DNA of 64,000 nucleotides, taken from Halapricum desulfuricans. Its GTDB lineage: Archaea > Halobacteriota > Halobacteria > Halobacteriales > Haloarculaceae. Shown in pieces: positions 1 through 8,899 of this stretch (the first letter of the stretch is position 1; each line of letters starts with the position of its first letter). Location of the stretch: NCBI RefSeq assembly GCF_017094465.1, contig NZ_CP064791.1, positions 744,001 to 808,000 of the forward strand, written 5' to 3'. Made by a program: the position numbers and the translations under genes. Below the pieces are notes generated by a model that saw only the letters and a list, made by a program, of their open reading frames with translations, did no database searches and was not told the DNA's origin.

Positions 1-53
1 CTGTTTTTGGGACAGTCGCGACCGTTTTATTTGTCGGACTCGAACCGTCAGCT

Positions 54-437
54 ATGAGTCTCGAAACGATGGAGTCGGACCCCGTTTTCAACGAGGACGC
101 ACACACCGACACGATCGACACGCTGGCCGAACACGACGAGCTGACCTACATCGTCTGGGGCGGCGACTGGTGTGGGGACTGTCGCGCCCAGCTGCCGACG
201 TTCGGCGCGGCCCTGGAGGCGGCCGGCGTCGACGACGATCGGATCGAGGAGATCCCCGTCGAGAAGCTGGAAGACGGCTCGAAAGCGGGCCCGAAAGTCG
301 AGGCGTACGGCATCGAGTACATTCCGACTGTGGTTGTTCAGCACGAAGACCAGGAGATCGCTCGCTTCGTCGAAGAGGAACCGGTCTCGATACCAGTGTA
401 TCTGGCCGAACGGATTCGCGAGCACTTCGGGGAGTGA
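54..437 (+). CDS. Thioredoxin-family protein
   Basis: A 127-residue thioredoxin-fold protein. A WCGDC redox motif lies at residues 39-43 and a cis-proline segment (YIPTVVV) near residue 95, the expected spacing for the fold. It is cytosolic, with no signal peptide. The likely role is thiol-disulfide exchange or reduction of a peroxidase-type partner; the exact partner cannot be told. The ATG at 54 sits about 25 bases after a TATA-like ttttattt stretch, suggesting a leaderless or short-leader transcript. The convergent neighbour encodes a second thioredoxin-like protein. The long antisense reading frames across this locus are shadows. Confidence 0.85.
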   Translation: MSLETMESDPVFNEDAHTDTIDTLAEHDELTYIVWGGDWCGDCRAQLPTFGAALEAAGVDDDRIEEIPVEKLEDGSKAGPKVEAYGIEYIPTVVVQHEDQEIARFVEEEPVSIPVYLAERIREHFGE

Positions 438-467
438 TTCGAGAGCCTCTCAAGGAGCCGCCTGCGT

Positions 468-2585
468 CTATCCTGACAGCCACTCGATCGCGTCGTCGAC
501 GTCGTTTTTCGGCGGCGAGCACGCGAAGTCCCGGCAGGCGTAGATTGTAGGCTCGCCAGACTGAGCGCTCCGGCCGGCCCAGATCGGCGGGGCCTCGGTC
601 ATCCCGAGTCGATCGAGCCACGCGTCCAGCCCGTCCCCGGTCGGCGGCCGGCGAGTGAGGATCCGCGCCGGCAGATACGTCGTGGCCAGCGCCTCGCGCC
701 AGGCGTCCGGTAGGGCCTCCGCGGCGACAGTGAGTTCCGTCGAGCCGTTCCGATAGCGGTCGGCGGCGAGCGTGAGCGACGCGTGACGGAGCGGGTCGCG
801 CTCGATGGCTTCGGCGTTGGTTTCGAGCACGCTCGAAGCGACCTCGGCAAACCGCTCGTCGTTCCGGAAGTGATCGAGCGCCAGCAGGGTCTCGACGGCC
901 ACGCCGACGCTCGAAGGGGTCGACTGGTCGGACAGCTCCTGTGGACGCGCGATCAGGCGCTCGCCGTCGGCGGGCGTGAAGTACAGCGTCCCCGCGCCGG
1001 CGTCCCAGAATTGCTCGACCAGCGCGTCGCCGAGACCGAGCGCGAACGAAAGGTGCTCGGGATTTCCGGTTGTCTGGTAGGTGTCGAACGCCCCTCGCGC
1101 GAGGAAGGCGTAATCCTCTAGATAGCCGTCGATCCGGACGTCGCCGTCCTTGTACCGGCGGTGCAGGCCGCCGTCGTTGCCGTCCCAGAGGTGCTCGCGA
1201 CAGAACGACAGCCCATTGCTGGCCGTCTCCGCGTACGTCCGATCGAGGACGAGTCCGCCCGCCGCGAGCGCCGAGATCACCAGGCCGTTCCAGCCTGCGA
1301 GGACCTTCTCGTCGCGGCTGGGCCGGGGCCGCCGCTCACGGGTGTCGAAGACCTGCTCACGGGCGGTTTCGAGTCGCCGTTCGACCTCGTCACGATCCAG
1401 TCCGTGGTTCTCTGCCAGATCCGAGATCGACGCGCTGTGGGTCAACACTGTCTCGCCCTCGAAGTTGCCCGCCGCCGTGACGCCGTAGCGGTCGCGGAAC
1501 AGTTCGGCGTCGGTCGAGTCCGCGACGGCCTCACGCACGTCGGCGGGCGTCCAGGTGTAGAACGCGCCCTCCTCGTCGCCGGATTCGGGGTCGTCCGCCG
1601 GCGGACTGCGGGCGTCGAGCGTGCTGTAGAAGCCGCCATCGGGGTGGCGGAGTTCCCGGCGCAGGAACTCGAAGGTCTCGCGAGCGACCGTCGCGTACCG
1701 CTGCTCGCCGGTGAGTTGATAGCCCGAAAGCAGCGCCCGCGGGATCTCGGCGTTGTCGTAGAGCATCTTCTCGAAGTGGGGGACGACCCACTCGCGGTCA
1801 GTCGCGTATCGGTGGAAGCCGCCGCCGACGTGGTCGTAGATTCCGCCCGCGACCATCGCGTCCAGCGCCTCGACGGCCACCTCGCGAAACTCCGCCCGCC
1901 CGGTCCGCTCGTGGGCGCGCAACAGGAGGCGTATCCGACCGGTCTGTGGGAACTTCGGGCCGCTCGACCCGAATCCGCCGTGTTCGCGGTCGGCCCGGGT
2001 GACCGCCGTCTCGGCCGCCGCCGTCAGCATCCCATCGTCCAGTTCGCGCGAGCCCGACGGCGTCGCCATTTCGTCTTCAATTGCTGCGGTCCACTCGTCG
2101 GCGCGCGCTTCGATCTCCTCGCGCTCGTCGGTATACGAGGCCCGGACCTTCCCGAGCAGTTCAAGAAAACCGGGCATTCCGCGCCGTGGTTCCCGCGGGA
2201 AGTAGGTGCCGACGTGAAACGGCCGCTGGTCGGGCGTGAGCCACACCGACAGCGGCCAGCCGCCCCGACCGCTGACGACATGTGCGAGCGTCTGGTACAC
2301 GCTGTCGACGTCGGGGCGCTCCTCGCGGTCGACCTTGATCGGCACGAACTGCTTGTTGAGCACCTCGGCGACGGCCTCGTCTTCGAAGCTTTCCTCGGCC
2401 ATCACGTGACACCAGTGACACGAGGAGTAGCCGATCGACAGGAAGATCGGTCGGTCCCGTTTCCGGGCGGCCTCGAGGGCGGTCTCGTCCCAGGGTTGCC
2501 AGTGGACGGGGTTGTCCGCGTGTTGCTGGAGGTACGGGCTTTCCTCGTCGGCGAGGCGATTGCGAGCGAGCGGGTCGTCGGTCAT
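468..2585 (-). CDS. DUF255 thioredoxin-domain protein (YyaL/SPATA20 type)
   Basis: A 705-residue cytosolic protein with the usual two-part layout of the DUF255 family. The N-terminal thioredoxin-like domain has the family signature CHWCH (C56-x-x-C59), with a PYLQQHADNPVHW stretch just before it. The long C-terminal part resembles an alpha/alpha six-barrel, as in glycoside hydrolases and epimerases. Length matches full-length homologues, so the gene is intact. The biochemical role of the family is not established. It stands alone, convergent with the small thioredoxin gene and divergent from purD. Confidence 0.9.
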   Translation of the reverse strand: MTDDPLARNRLADEESPYLQQHADNPVHWQPWDETALEAARKRDRPIFLSIGYSSCHWCHVMAEESFEDEAVAEVLNKQFVPIKVDREERPDVDSVYQTLAHVVSGRGGWPLSVWLTPDQRPFHVGTYFPREPRRGMPGFLELLGKVRASYTDEREEIEARADEWTAAIEDEMATPSGSRELDDGMLTAAAETAVTRADREHGGFGSSGPKFPQTGRIRLLLRAHERTGRAEFREVAVEALDAMVAGGIYDHVGGGFHRYATDREWVVPHFEKMLYDNAEIPRALLSGYQLTGEQRYATVARETFEFLRRELRHPDGGFYSTLDARSPPADDPESGDEEGAFYTWTPADVREAVADSTDAELFRDRYGVTAAGNFEGETVLTHSASISDLAENHGLDRDEVERRLETAREQVFDTRERRPRPSRDEKVLAGWNGLVISALAAGGLVLDRTYAETASNGLSFCREHLWDGNDGGLHRRYKDGDVRIDGYLEDYAFLARGAFDTYQTTGNPEHLSFALGLGDALVEQFWDAGAGTLYFTPADGERLIARPQELSDQSTPSSVGVAVETLLALDHFRNDERFAEVASSVLETNAEAIERDPLRHASLTLAADRYRNGSTELTVAAEALPDAWREALATTYLPARILTRRPPTGDGLDAWLDRLGMTEAPPIWAGRSAQSGEPTIYACRDFACSPPKNDVDDAIEWLSG

Positions 2586-2723
2586 TACGCGCGGTTCGTG
2601 ACGGTCGGGGTAAATGCCGGCGCAACCGGCAATGGGCGTCGCGAGTGGTTCGACCGTACTGTCTCGGTCGCCCGATAGCTACGAACAGCAACCTTTTACC
2701 GGTCGTGCCGCGGGCTATCGCGT

Positions 2724-4037
2724 ATGACAGAGACCGTGCTGCTGGTCGGCGGTGGGGGTCGCGAACACGCGGTCGCTCGCGCGCTCGCCGACGCCGACTG
2801 CGAACTGTACGCCTGCGCCGGGAACCGGAACCCGGGCATCGCGCGGATCGCTGAGGACTTCGAGACCCTCGATACCACCCATCCGAAGGCCGTGACGACC
2901 TACGCCCGGTCGGTCGAGGCTGATCTGGCCGTCATCGGACCTGAAGCGCCCCTGCAGGCGGGTGTCGCCGACGCGCTCGACGACGCCGGGGTCTACGCGT
3001 TCGGCCCGCGGGAAGACGAGGCGCGCATCGAGACGGACAAGGCCTTCCAGCGGCGCTTTATGCGAGAACACGACATCCCGGGCTGCCCGGACTTCGAGAC
3101 TTTCGAGGACATGGAGGCCGCCTGTGCGTTCATCGACTCCTACGACGGTGACCTGGCGATCAAGCCCGCCGGGCTAACCGGCGGCAAAGGCGTTCGTGTC
3201 ATCGGCGATCAGGTCACCGCCGAGGAGGGCAAGGCGTACCTCCGTGACTCCGAGTACGACCGCGTCGTCCTCGAAGAGCGGCTGGTCGGCGAGGAGTTCA
3301 CCGTCCAGGCGCTGGTCGCCAACGGCGAGGTCCGTGTCACGCCCGCCGTTCAGGACCACAAGCGCGCCTACGAGGGCGACGAGGGGCCGAACACCGGCGG
3401 GATGGGAAGCTACAGCGACGCCACGCTGGAGTTGCCGTTCATGGACCGCGACGACTACATGGACGCGGTCGACATCATCGAAGCCACGGTCGACGCGCTG
3501 GACGGGTACAAAGGTGTTCTCTACGGCCAGTTCATGCTGACCGCCGACGGGCCGAAGGTCGTCGAGTTCAACGCCCGCTTTGGCGATCCCGAGGCGATGA
3601 ACACCCTGCCGGTGCTCAACACGGACTTCCTGGAGGTGCTGACTGGCGCACGGGACGGCGAGACGCTGCCACAGCTATCCTTCGCCCCGAGCGCGACCGT
3701 CTGCAAGTACGCCGTTCCGGCGGGCTATCCGACCGAGCCGGAAGCCGGCGCGAAAGTCACCGTCGACGAGGAGAGCGCTCGCGAGATCGCCGGCGAGTAC
3801 GACGGCGAGGCGCTGCTGTACTACGCCAGCGTCGACGACCGTGAGGACGGTATCTACACCACCACGTCCCGCGCGTTCGCGGTGGTCGGGCTCGCGGAGA
3901 CGATCACCGACGCCGAGGAGATCGCCGAGGCCGTGCTGAACGAGGCCGGCGAGGAGGGGCTGCGCGTCCGCCATGACATCGGCAAGCCGGATCTGGTCCA
4001 GAAGCGGATCGACCACATGGCGGAGTTGCGCGAGTAG
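2724..4037 (+). CDS. purD: Phosphoribosylamine-glycine ligase (GAR synthetase)
   Basis: Second step of de novo purine synthesis: ATP, glycine and phosphoribosylamine give glycinamide ribonucleotide. The 437-residue protein begins with the family N-domain glycine-rich loop (LLVGGGGREHA, residues 5-15). It carries the ATP-grasp motif KPAGLTGGKGV near residue 148 and the NTGGMGSY and EFNARFGDPE motifs. Length is normal for a stand-alone PurD. No other purine genes are adjacent. A pyrimidine-rich TATA-like stretch (accttttacc) lies about 30 bases upstream of the ATG. Confidence 0.95.
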   Translation: MTETVLLVGGGGREHAVARALADADCELYACAGNRNPGIARIAEDFETLDTTHPKAVTTYARSVEADLAVIGPEAPLQAGVADALDDAGVYAFGPREDEARIETDKAFQRRFMREHDIPGCPDFETFEDMEAACAFIDSYDGDLAIKPAGLTGGKGVRVIGDQVTAEEGKAYLRDSEYDRVVLEERLVGEEFTVQALVANGEVRVTPAVQDHKRAYEGDEGPNTGGMGSYSDATLELPFMDRDDYMDAVDIIEATVDALDGYKGVLYGQFMLTADGPKVVEFNARFGDPEAMNTLPVLNTDFLEVLTGARDGETLPQLSFAPSATVCKYAVPAGYPTEPEAGAKVTVDEESAREIAGEYDGEALLYYASVDDREDGIYTTTSRAFAVVGLAETITDAEEIAEAVLNEAGEEGLRVRHDIGKPDLVQKRIDHMAELRE

Positions 4038-4075
4038 TCGGCGGCTTCTTGTCGGTGGGAGTCCAACCGACGAGC

Positions 4076-4624
4076 GTGTCCGAGGACGACCCGTCACGTC
4101 ATGATCGCCTTTCCAGTCGGGCGACGCCCGGTCCGCGAAACTCCCTGCTGCACTGGCCGGAGACGCGCCACCCGCTACGGATCGTGTTCAACTTCCTGGT
4201 CGTCTGGATCGTTCGCTACTCCCCGAGCCTCCGGCTCAAAAACTGGCTGCTCCGGCGGCTCGGTGCGGATATCGGCCGCGGGGTCGCCTGGGCGCTGACG
4301 GCCACACCGGACGTGTTCTGGCCGGAGTTGCTCACAGTGGACGAGGACGCGATCATCGGCTACGACGCGACCGTGCTCTGTCACGAGTACTTACAAGACG
4401 AGGTCCGCACCGGCGAAGTCGTCGTTGGCGAGCGTGCGATGATCGGGGCCGGAGCAGTCGTCTTGCCGGGCGTGCATATCGGCGAGGACGCCCAGATCGC
4501 GGCCAACTCCCTGGTTGATTCCGACGTGCCGGCCGGCGCAACTGTGGCCGGCGTCCCCGCCGAGGTCGTCTCCGAGGGCGAACAGGTTAATGGAAATCCA
4601 GCCCGTAACGGGGGTAATGTCTGA
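4076..4624 (+). CDS. Hexapeptide-repeat acyltransferase
   Basis: A left-handed beta-helix acyltransferase of the LbetaH/maltose O-acetyltransferase superfamily. The C-terminal half shows imperfect hexapeptide repeats (for example MIGAGAVVLPGVHIGEDAQIAANSLV, given in part as GAGAVVLPGVHIG). A hydrophobic stretch, IVFNFLVVWIV, near the N-terminus may anchor it to the membrane. The open frame extends to a TTG at 4049, but the GTG at 4076 gives a more typical acidic N-terminus and is chosen here. It overlaps the site-2 protease gene by eight bases, so the two are probably co-translated. The acyl acceptor is unknown. Confidence 0.8.
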   Translation: MSEDDPSRHDRLSSRATPGPRNSLLHWPETRHPLRIVFNFLVVWIVRYSPSLRLKNWLLRRLGADIGRGVAWALTATPDVFWPELLTVDEDAIIGYDATVLCHEYLQDEVRTGEVVVGERAMIGAGAVVLPGVHIGEDAQIAANSLVDSDVPAGATVAGVPAEVVSEGEQVNGNPARNGGNV

Positions 4625-5720
4625 TCGCCTCTCCGTGGATGGCTACCCTCGACCGGAGGCGCTCGCGAACACCTTCTACGTCTACGAGGTCGACCGCAGC
4701 GACGGCGCAGTGCGGTATTACGGCGAGCCGTTGACGCCGAGAGATCAGGTCGTCGATCGGGTCGCGCCCCTGTTTCGGGAGCAGGGGTATCGCGTCTCAC
4801 TGCGGTACGAAACCGGGGAACACGTCCTCGTCGCCGAGCAGCGCACGATGGGTATCGACGGGATCCCGTGGCTCAACGTCGTCCTCTTCGTTGCGACGCT
4901 GGCGACGACGCTGCTCGCGGGCGCGCGCTGGTATGACCTGCCGATCGCCGAAAACCCGCTTTCGATACTCGAGGCGTGGCCGTTCGCCGTGGCCGTGCTG
5001 GGCGTGCTGGGCGTCCACGAGTTCGGTCACTACGCGCTGAGTCGCCACCACGAAGTGCAGGCGACGCTGCCGTATTTCATCCCGCTGCCGAACGTCCTCG
5101 GCACGCTCGGGGCCGTCATTCGGATGAAAGACCACCTGCCGAGTCGGAAGGCGCTGTTCGACATCGGCGTCGCGGGCCCGCTCGCCGGACTGGTTGCGAC
5201 GGTCGTCGTCACTGCCGTCGGCGTCACGCTGCCGCCGATCGAGGTGAGCTCGGACGCGTTGATCCGACAGGTCGAGCTCGGGTATCCGCCCTTGATCCAG
5301 GTGATTGCGGCCGCACTGGGGGAGCCGCTGGGCTACGAGGATCCGTCGCTGATGGTCAACCCGGTCGTCCTGGGTGGCTGGGTCGGCGCGTTCGTGACGT
5401 TCCTGAACCTCCTGCCGGTCGGGCAACTCGACGGGGCCCACGCCGTCCGGGCACTGATCGGTGATCGCCTCGATCAGGTGCAACTCGCGGTGCCCGTCGC
5501 CCTGTTCGGCGTGGCCGGCTGGCAACTGCTGTTCGGGGACGTTCGCGCGGTGGGGCTGTGGGCGCTGTGGGGCGTGCTCGCGCTGGTGTTGAGCCGGGTC
5601 GGCGGCGCACGACCGATCGACGAATCAGGCGTCGGCCCGACCCGCAAGGCGATCGCGCTTTTGACGCTCCTGCTGGGTGTGCTCTGTTTCACGCCGGCGC
5701 CGATCGTCTTCACCGGCTGA
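4617..5720 (+). CDS. Site-2 protease family membrane metalloprotease (M50)
   Basis: An intramembrane zinc protease of about 367 residues. The first catalytic motif HEFGH (residues 134-138) lies in a hydrophobic segment. The second motif, NLLPVGQLDGAH, follows about 135 residues later in another membrane helix, as in S2P enzymes. Several further membrane segments are visible. The start at ATG 4617 is preferred over 4590 or the open frame from 4515 because the earlier region translates the preceding gene out of frame. Substrates are probably membrane-bound regulators, but none is encoded next to it. It is translationally coupled to the acyltransferase. Confidence 0.9.
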   Translation: MSDRLSVDGYPRPEALANTFYVYEVDRSDGAVRYYGEPLTPRDQVVDRVAPLFREQGYRVSLRYETGEHVLVAEQRTMGIDGIPWLNVVLFVATLATTLLAGARWYDLPIAENPLSILEAWPFAVAVLGVLGVHEFGHYALSRHHEVQATLPYFIPLPNVLGTLGAVIRMKDHLPSRKALFDIGVAGPLAGLVATVVVTAVGVTLPPIEVSSDALIRQVELGYPPLIQVIAAALGEPLGYEDPSLMVNPVVLGGWVGAFVTFLNLLPVGQLDGAHAVRALIGDRLDQVQLAVPVALFGVAGWQLLFGDVRAVGLWALWGVLALVLSRVGGARPIDESGVGPTRKAIALLTLLLGVLCFTPAPIVFTG

Positions 5721-5772
5721 GGTCACTACCGCTTTTCCAACGCTTAAGTAACCGCCGGCCGACCTTCGATCG

Positions 5773-5976
5773 ATGTCCTCGCTGACGCGATGGTTCCGAT
5801 CGAAGCCGTTCGGCCAGCAGATACTGATTCTGGCGCTCGTGTTGGACCCGCTGGGGTTCGCTGCGGGATATCTCCTCGCCCCGTCGGTCGGCCTCGATCC
5901 GCTGATGGGCGGTGTGTACGGGCTCGTCGCTGCAAGTGTCCCGATGTCGATGCACGTGATGCGCGAGGCGTCCTAG
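5773..5976 (+). CDS. Small two-helix membrane protein
   Basis: A 67-residue protein with a basic N-terminus (SSLTRWFRSKPFG) and two hydrophobic segments, roughly residues 17-37 and 45-60. Similar tiny membrane proteins are common in haloarchaea, but I do not recognise a named family. It starts about 50 bases after the site-2 protease stop and may belong to the same transcript. No catalytic motif is present. Confidence 0.65.
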   Translation: MSSLTRWFRSKPFGQQILILALVLDPLGFAAGYLLAPSVGLDPLMGGVYGLVAASVPMSMHVMREAS

Positions 5977-5993
5977 GTCGGGCCGCCGGCTGA

Positions 5994-6359
5994 TCACTCC
6001 GAGCCGTGTTCGTACTCGCGCAACGTCTTGATGTCGACCGTATCCAGAACGGCCTCGTTGGTTGCTTCTAGGACGATCGGCGGTGCGACGCCGGCCTCGC
6101 GGGCCTCCTCCCACCGCGGGAGACAGAGACACCAGTGGTCTCCGGGATCCAGACCGGGAAAATCGAGCCCCGGGCGCGGCGTGATGAGATCGTTGCCCTG
6201 ACGCTTGCTGTACTGCAGGAACTCCTCGGTGACGACCGCACAGACCTCGTGGCGGCCGGGATCGCGTTGGGTCGCCGTACAGTTTCCATCGCGCAGGTAA
6301 CCGGTCGTAGGGTCGGTGCTGCAGGGTTCCAGTGCCGTGCCGAGCACGTTCTGTTGCAC
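5994..6359 (-). CDS. DUF2237 family protein
   Basis: A 121-residue protein matching the DUF2237 pattern: an N-terminal NVLGTALEPCS block, a central DGNCTAT and CAVVTEEFL block, and the hallmark PGDHWCLCLPRWEEA near the middle. Conserved cysteines are consistent with metal or thiol chemistry. No activity has been assigned to the family. It is convergent with the small membrane protein and lies 22 bases downstream of the next minus-strand gene, probably in the same transcript. Confidence 0.85.
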   Translation of the reverse strand: MQQNVLGTALEPCSTDPTTGYLRDGNCTATQRDPGRHEVCAVVTEEFLQYSKRQGNDLITPRPGLDFPGLDPGDHWCLCLPRWEEAREAGVAPPIVLEATNEAVLDTVDIKTLREYEHGSE

Positions 6360-6381
6360 GGCCGCTGTAAGAACCGGATCG

Positions 6382-7098
6382 TCAAGGTCCTTCGGACGTG
6401 TCGAACCGGCGGCCGATCTCCCGCTTGGCCTCGGCGATGACCACCTGCTCGGCCTCCCCCATCGCCCGGATAGCCTCGTCAGTGTACTCGACGGTCAGCG
6501 TCGGGATACCGCGGCCGAGCAACCCGCCGAGACCGCCAAGCACGTCGCCGGGATCGATCGTCGTGGACATCTCGATCGCGTCGGTGTGCTCGCGGACCGG
6601 CCCGGTGATGACGAACCGCTCCTCGACGAGTCGCTCGGCAGTCTCCCGGTCGAGCGTCGATCGGACCGCGTCCCAGAAGTCGTCCTCGGGTGCTTCGATC
6701 AGCGGGACGGCAGCCTCGCCCAGCCTGCGGTGGCGTTCGAGCAGTCCCTCGACGATCGCCTCCCGGCGCTCCGCTGGGACGTCCGAACGGATTCCCCTCG
6801 CGAACGGGTCGCGTTCGAGGATCGATTCCCGGTGGGCGTCGATGTCGGCGTCGCTCTCGGCGAAATCGAGGATCGCGTCGAACTGCGCGACCACGCGCCG
6901 CCGATAGGTGGCGAGCTCCGGCTCGACGACGCGCTTGCGGACGGCATCCGAATCGTTCAACAGATGATCGACGACTGATCCTCCGGGCCCGTCGATGCCC
7001 CGTCTGAGGGCTCGCGCCACGTCGAAGTGCTCGGCGGTGGCCTCGACGGCGTCGTTGACGAACCGATCGAACCCCGCGCGGACGGCTGCTCGGGTCAC
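6382..7098 (-). CDS. Conserved haloarchaeal hypothetical protein
   Basis: A 238-residue soluble, strongly acidic and largely helical protein, without signal peptide, membrane span or zinc motif. I do not recognise a functional family. It precedes the DUF2237 gene by 22 bases on the same strand, suggesting a two-gene operon. The reading frame is uniformly acidic with high GC third positions, unlike the antisense frames, which supports it being a real gene. Confidence 0.7.
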   Translation of the reverse strand: MTRAAVRAGFDRFVNDAVEATAEHFDVARALRRGIDGPGGSVVDHLLNDSDAVRKRVVEPELATYRRRVVAQFDAILDFAESDADIDAHRESILERDPFARGIRSDVPAERREAIVEGLLERHRRLGEAAVPLIEAPEDDFWDAVRSTLDRETAERLVEERFVITGPVREHTDAIEMSTTIDPGDVLGGLGGLLGRGIPTLTVEYTDEAIRAMGEAEQVVIAEAKREIGRRFDTSEGP

Positions 7099-7209
7099 AG
7101 TCGTCCTCGGGACGAGCGCCAGTTGAATGTGTCGCCCCTCTCGACCACAGGACTACCTCACACACTGACCAAACGCCTATTCGCTCGTCGCTGGACGATG
7201 TGAGCGGCC

Positions 7210-7869
7210 CTACCGATCTTCGACCAGTCGCGATCCGACGACGAACGCGCTCGTGAGCACGAGCAACAACTGCTCACCGGAGGCGACGAGCGGGAACGTC
7301 CGCTCGGTCGTCCCGGAGTCCACGCCCGATTCCGACGGCTGCGGGTCGACCCCGGTGTAGTACCGATCGCCTATGTTGTCCGTCGACCCGACCGCGACCC
7401 GGCCACTGTCACCTCCGGTTTCGGCCGGGGTGAGATCCACGAACGTCTGGACGAACCCGTCGCTCGTCGACAGCTGCATCTCGCCGGTGAACTGATAGAA
7501 CTGGTCGTGTACCGGGTACAGGAGATTGACGCCGTTCGTGAACAGGTCCGGGCCGATGCCGGCAAAGAGCACGGCGACAGTCGCGACCCGGGCGACTCGG
7601 GGGCCACCGTCTCCGAACTGCGCTCTGAGCAGCGACCGCTCGCGATAGCGGGTGTCGGCTGCGATCGCGACCGCGAGCAGCGCGGGCACCAGTACCGTGT
7701 GGAACGCGGCCCGGTGGGCGCCCTCGATATACAGCCCGAGGAACGTGTCGAAGTCGATGAGAATCACTGCCCCGAGAACGACCCCGAGCGACCGCAATCC
7801 GAACCGATCACCGAGCAGCGCGGCCGCAACGAGGCCGGCGAGGGCCACGTGGACGAGCGTGGAGACCAT
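7210..7869 (-). CDS. Membrane-bound metal-dependent hydrolase-like (YdjM/DUF457-type) protein
   Basis: A 219-residue integral membrane protein. It opens with MVSTLVHVALAGLVAAALLG and an early acidic motif, IDFDTFLGL, after the second helix, followed by a conserved His (GAHRAAFHT). This pattern resembles the YdjM/DUF457 family of predicted membrane metal-dependent hydrolases. Its C-terminal half has a long extracellular-looking acidic loop and a final helix (LLLVLTSAFVVGSRLV). Substrate and function are unknown. It stands alone on the minus strand. Confidence 0.75.
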   Translation of the reverse strand: MVSTLVHVALAGLVAAALLGDRFGLRSLGVVLGAVILIDFDTFLGLYIEGAHRAAFHTVLVPALLAVAIAADTRYRERSLLRAQFGDGGPRVARVATVAVLFAGIGPDLFTNGVNLLYPVHDQFYQFTGEMQLSTSDGFVQTFVDLTPAETGGDSGRVAVGSTDNIGDRYYTGVDPQPSESGVDSGTTERTFPLVASGEQLLLVLTSAFVVGSRLVEDR

Positions 7870-7920
7870 ACGCCAGCTAGCGTCGCTCCGGCCTAAATCT
7901 GTTCTGTCCGGCTACCCCCC

Positions 7921-8733
7921 TCACGCGCTTTCGTTGGTATCGTCGGTCGCGTTCTGTGTCGTGGTATCGTCGGTCGCGTTCTGTGTCGTGGTATCGTCGG
8001 TCGCGTTCTGTGTCGTGGTATCGTCGGTCGCGTTCTGTGTCGTGGTATCGTCGGTCGTTTCCGCGCTCTCGTAGGTGACGCTGGTCCCCTTCGCGACGGG
8101 CTGGAGCAGGTATCGGTTCGTCCGGCCGCGCTTGACGGGCGTGAAGTCGGCGGTGAAGACCGTTCGCTGGTCCTCGCGCACGTCGAACGCGTGTTTGAAC
8201 TGCAGGGGCGCGTTTCCGGGCGTGTCGATCTCCGCGTCGCCCCCGTCGACCAGCGTGGCCGTGACCTCCGAGACGTCGAGCTGGAGGAACTGATAGGTGC
8301 CGACGGACACCTCCCGCTCGTCGATCAGATCCGAGTTGCCGTCCTGGAGTTGGACGAGGTCGGCCTCCTGTGGCTGCTCGAACTCGTGATACTCCCGGCC
8401 GCCGCTCTCGTCGACGTCTTCCTCGGTCTGTTCGGTGACCGTCTCGTCGGCGTCGGTCGTGTTCCCATCGGTGGTCTCCGTGTCGGTTTCCTGGTCGGCC
8501 GACTCGCCGTCCTCGCCGGGTTTGAGCCAGATCCCCTCGACGGTGACGACACAGGACTCGAAGTCCTCGATGTCGCCGGGCGCGTCCTTGACAGCCGTCG
8601 CGAGCGTCCCAGTCGCGGCACTCGCGCTCTCCGAACAGCCTGCCAGTCCGATCGCACCGGCCAGTCCGACTGCGCCTGTCGCCTTGAGATACTCACGTCG
8701 ATACGTCGATGTCTCGTCTGTCGTGTCTCGCAT
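7921..8733 (-). CDS. DUF4382 domain Tat lipoprotein with C-terminal tandem repeats
   Basis: An exported lipoprotein of 270 residues. A twin-arginine segment (YRREYLKATG) is followed by a lipobox, GLAGCSES, with the lipidated Cys near residue 33. The central domain has DUF4382 features, including a DAPGDIEDFESCVVTVEGI block. An acidic Thr/Asp/Glu-rich insertion lies in the middle, and the protein ends in four copies of a nine-residue unit, DDTTTQNAT. The ATG at 8733 is chosen because it places the Tat motif correctly. Its role on the cell surface is unknown. Confidence 0.85.
   Translation of the reverse strand: MRDTTDETSTYRREYLKATGAVGLAGAIGLAGCSESASAATGTLATAVKDAPGDIEDFESCVVTVEGIWLKPGEDGESADQETDTETTDGNTTDADETVTEQTEEDVDESGGREYHEFEQPQEADLVQLQDGNSDLIDEREVSVGTYQFLQLDVSEVTATLVDGGDAEIDTPGNAPLQFKHAFDVREDQRTVFTADFTPVKRGRTNRYLLQPVAKGTSVTYESAETTDDTTTQNATDDTTTQNATDDTTTQNATDDTTTQNATDDTNESA
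7936..8052 (-). repeat. 27-bp tandem repeat inside the DUF4382 gene
   Basis: About four consecutive near-identical 27-base units (period starts at 7936, 7963, 7990 and 8017, with a partial fifth from 8044) encode the repeated residues DDTTTQNAT at the protein C-terminus. The units keep the reading frame. Such perfect tandem copies are prone to slipped-strand length change, so copy number may vary between strains. Confidence 0.95.
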
Positions 8734-8899
8734 GACGACTGTCCGTATCCCCCGTGGACGCATAAACCGGCAACTCGCTGTCTCCCATTTTGGCCCAATT
8801 TGGACGGATTAAACGTTCTACGTGCGTTTTCCCTTCACGCAACCGTCTGGGATCGGTGCGAAATTACACTCTTCACCGACCCGGAAACAGCCGGCGGTG

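Noticed and set aside
1161-2678. Long plus-strand open frame (505 codons) opposite the DUF255 gene
   Set aside because: GC-rich haloarchaeal genes commonly leave the antisense frame open. The minus frame has the CHWCH motif, family length and acidic composition; this one has none.
7936-8052. Possible CRISPR array
   Set aside because: Units are contiguous 27-bp tandem repeats without unique spacers and lie in frame in a coding sequence. No cas genes are in the window.
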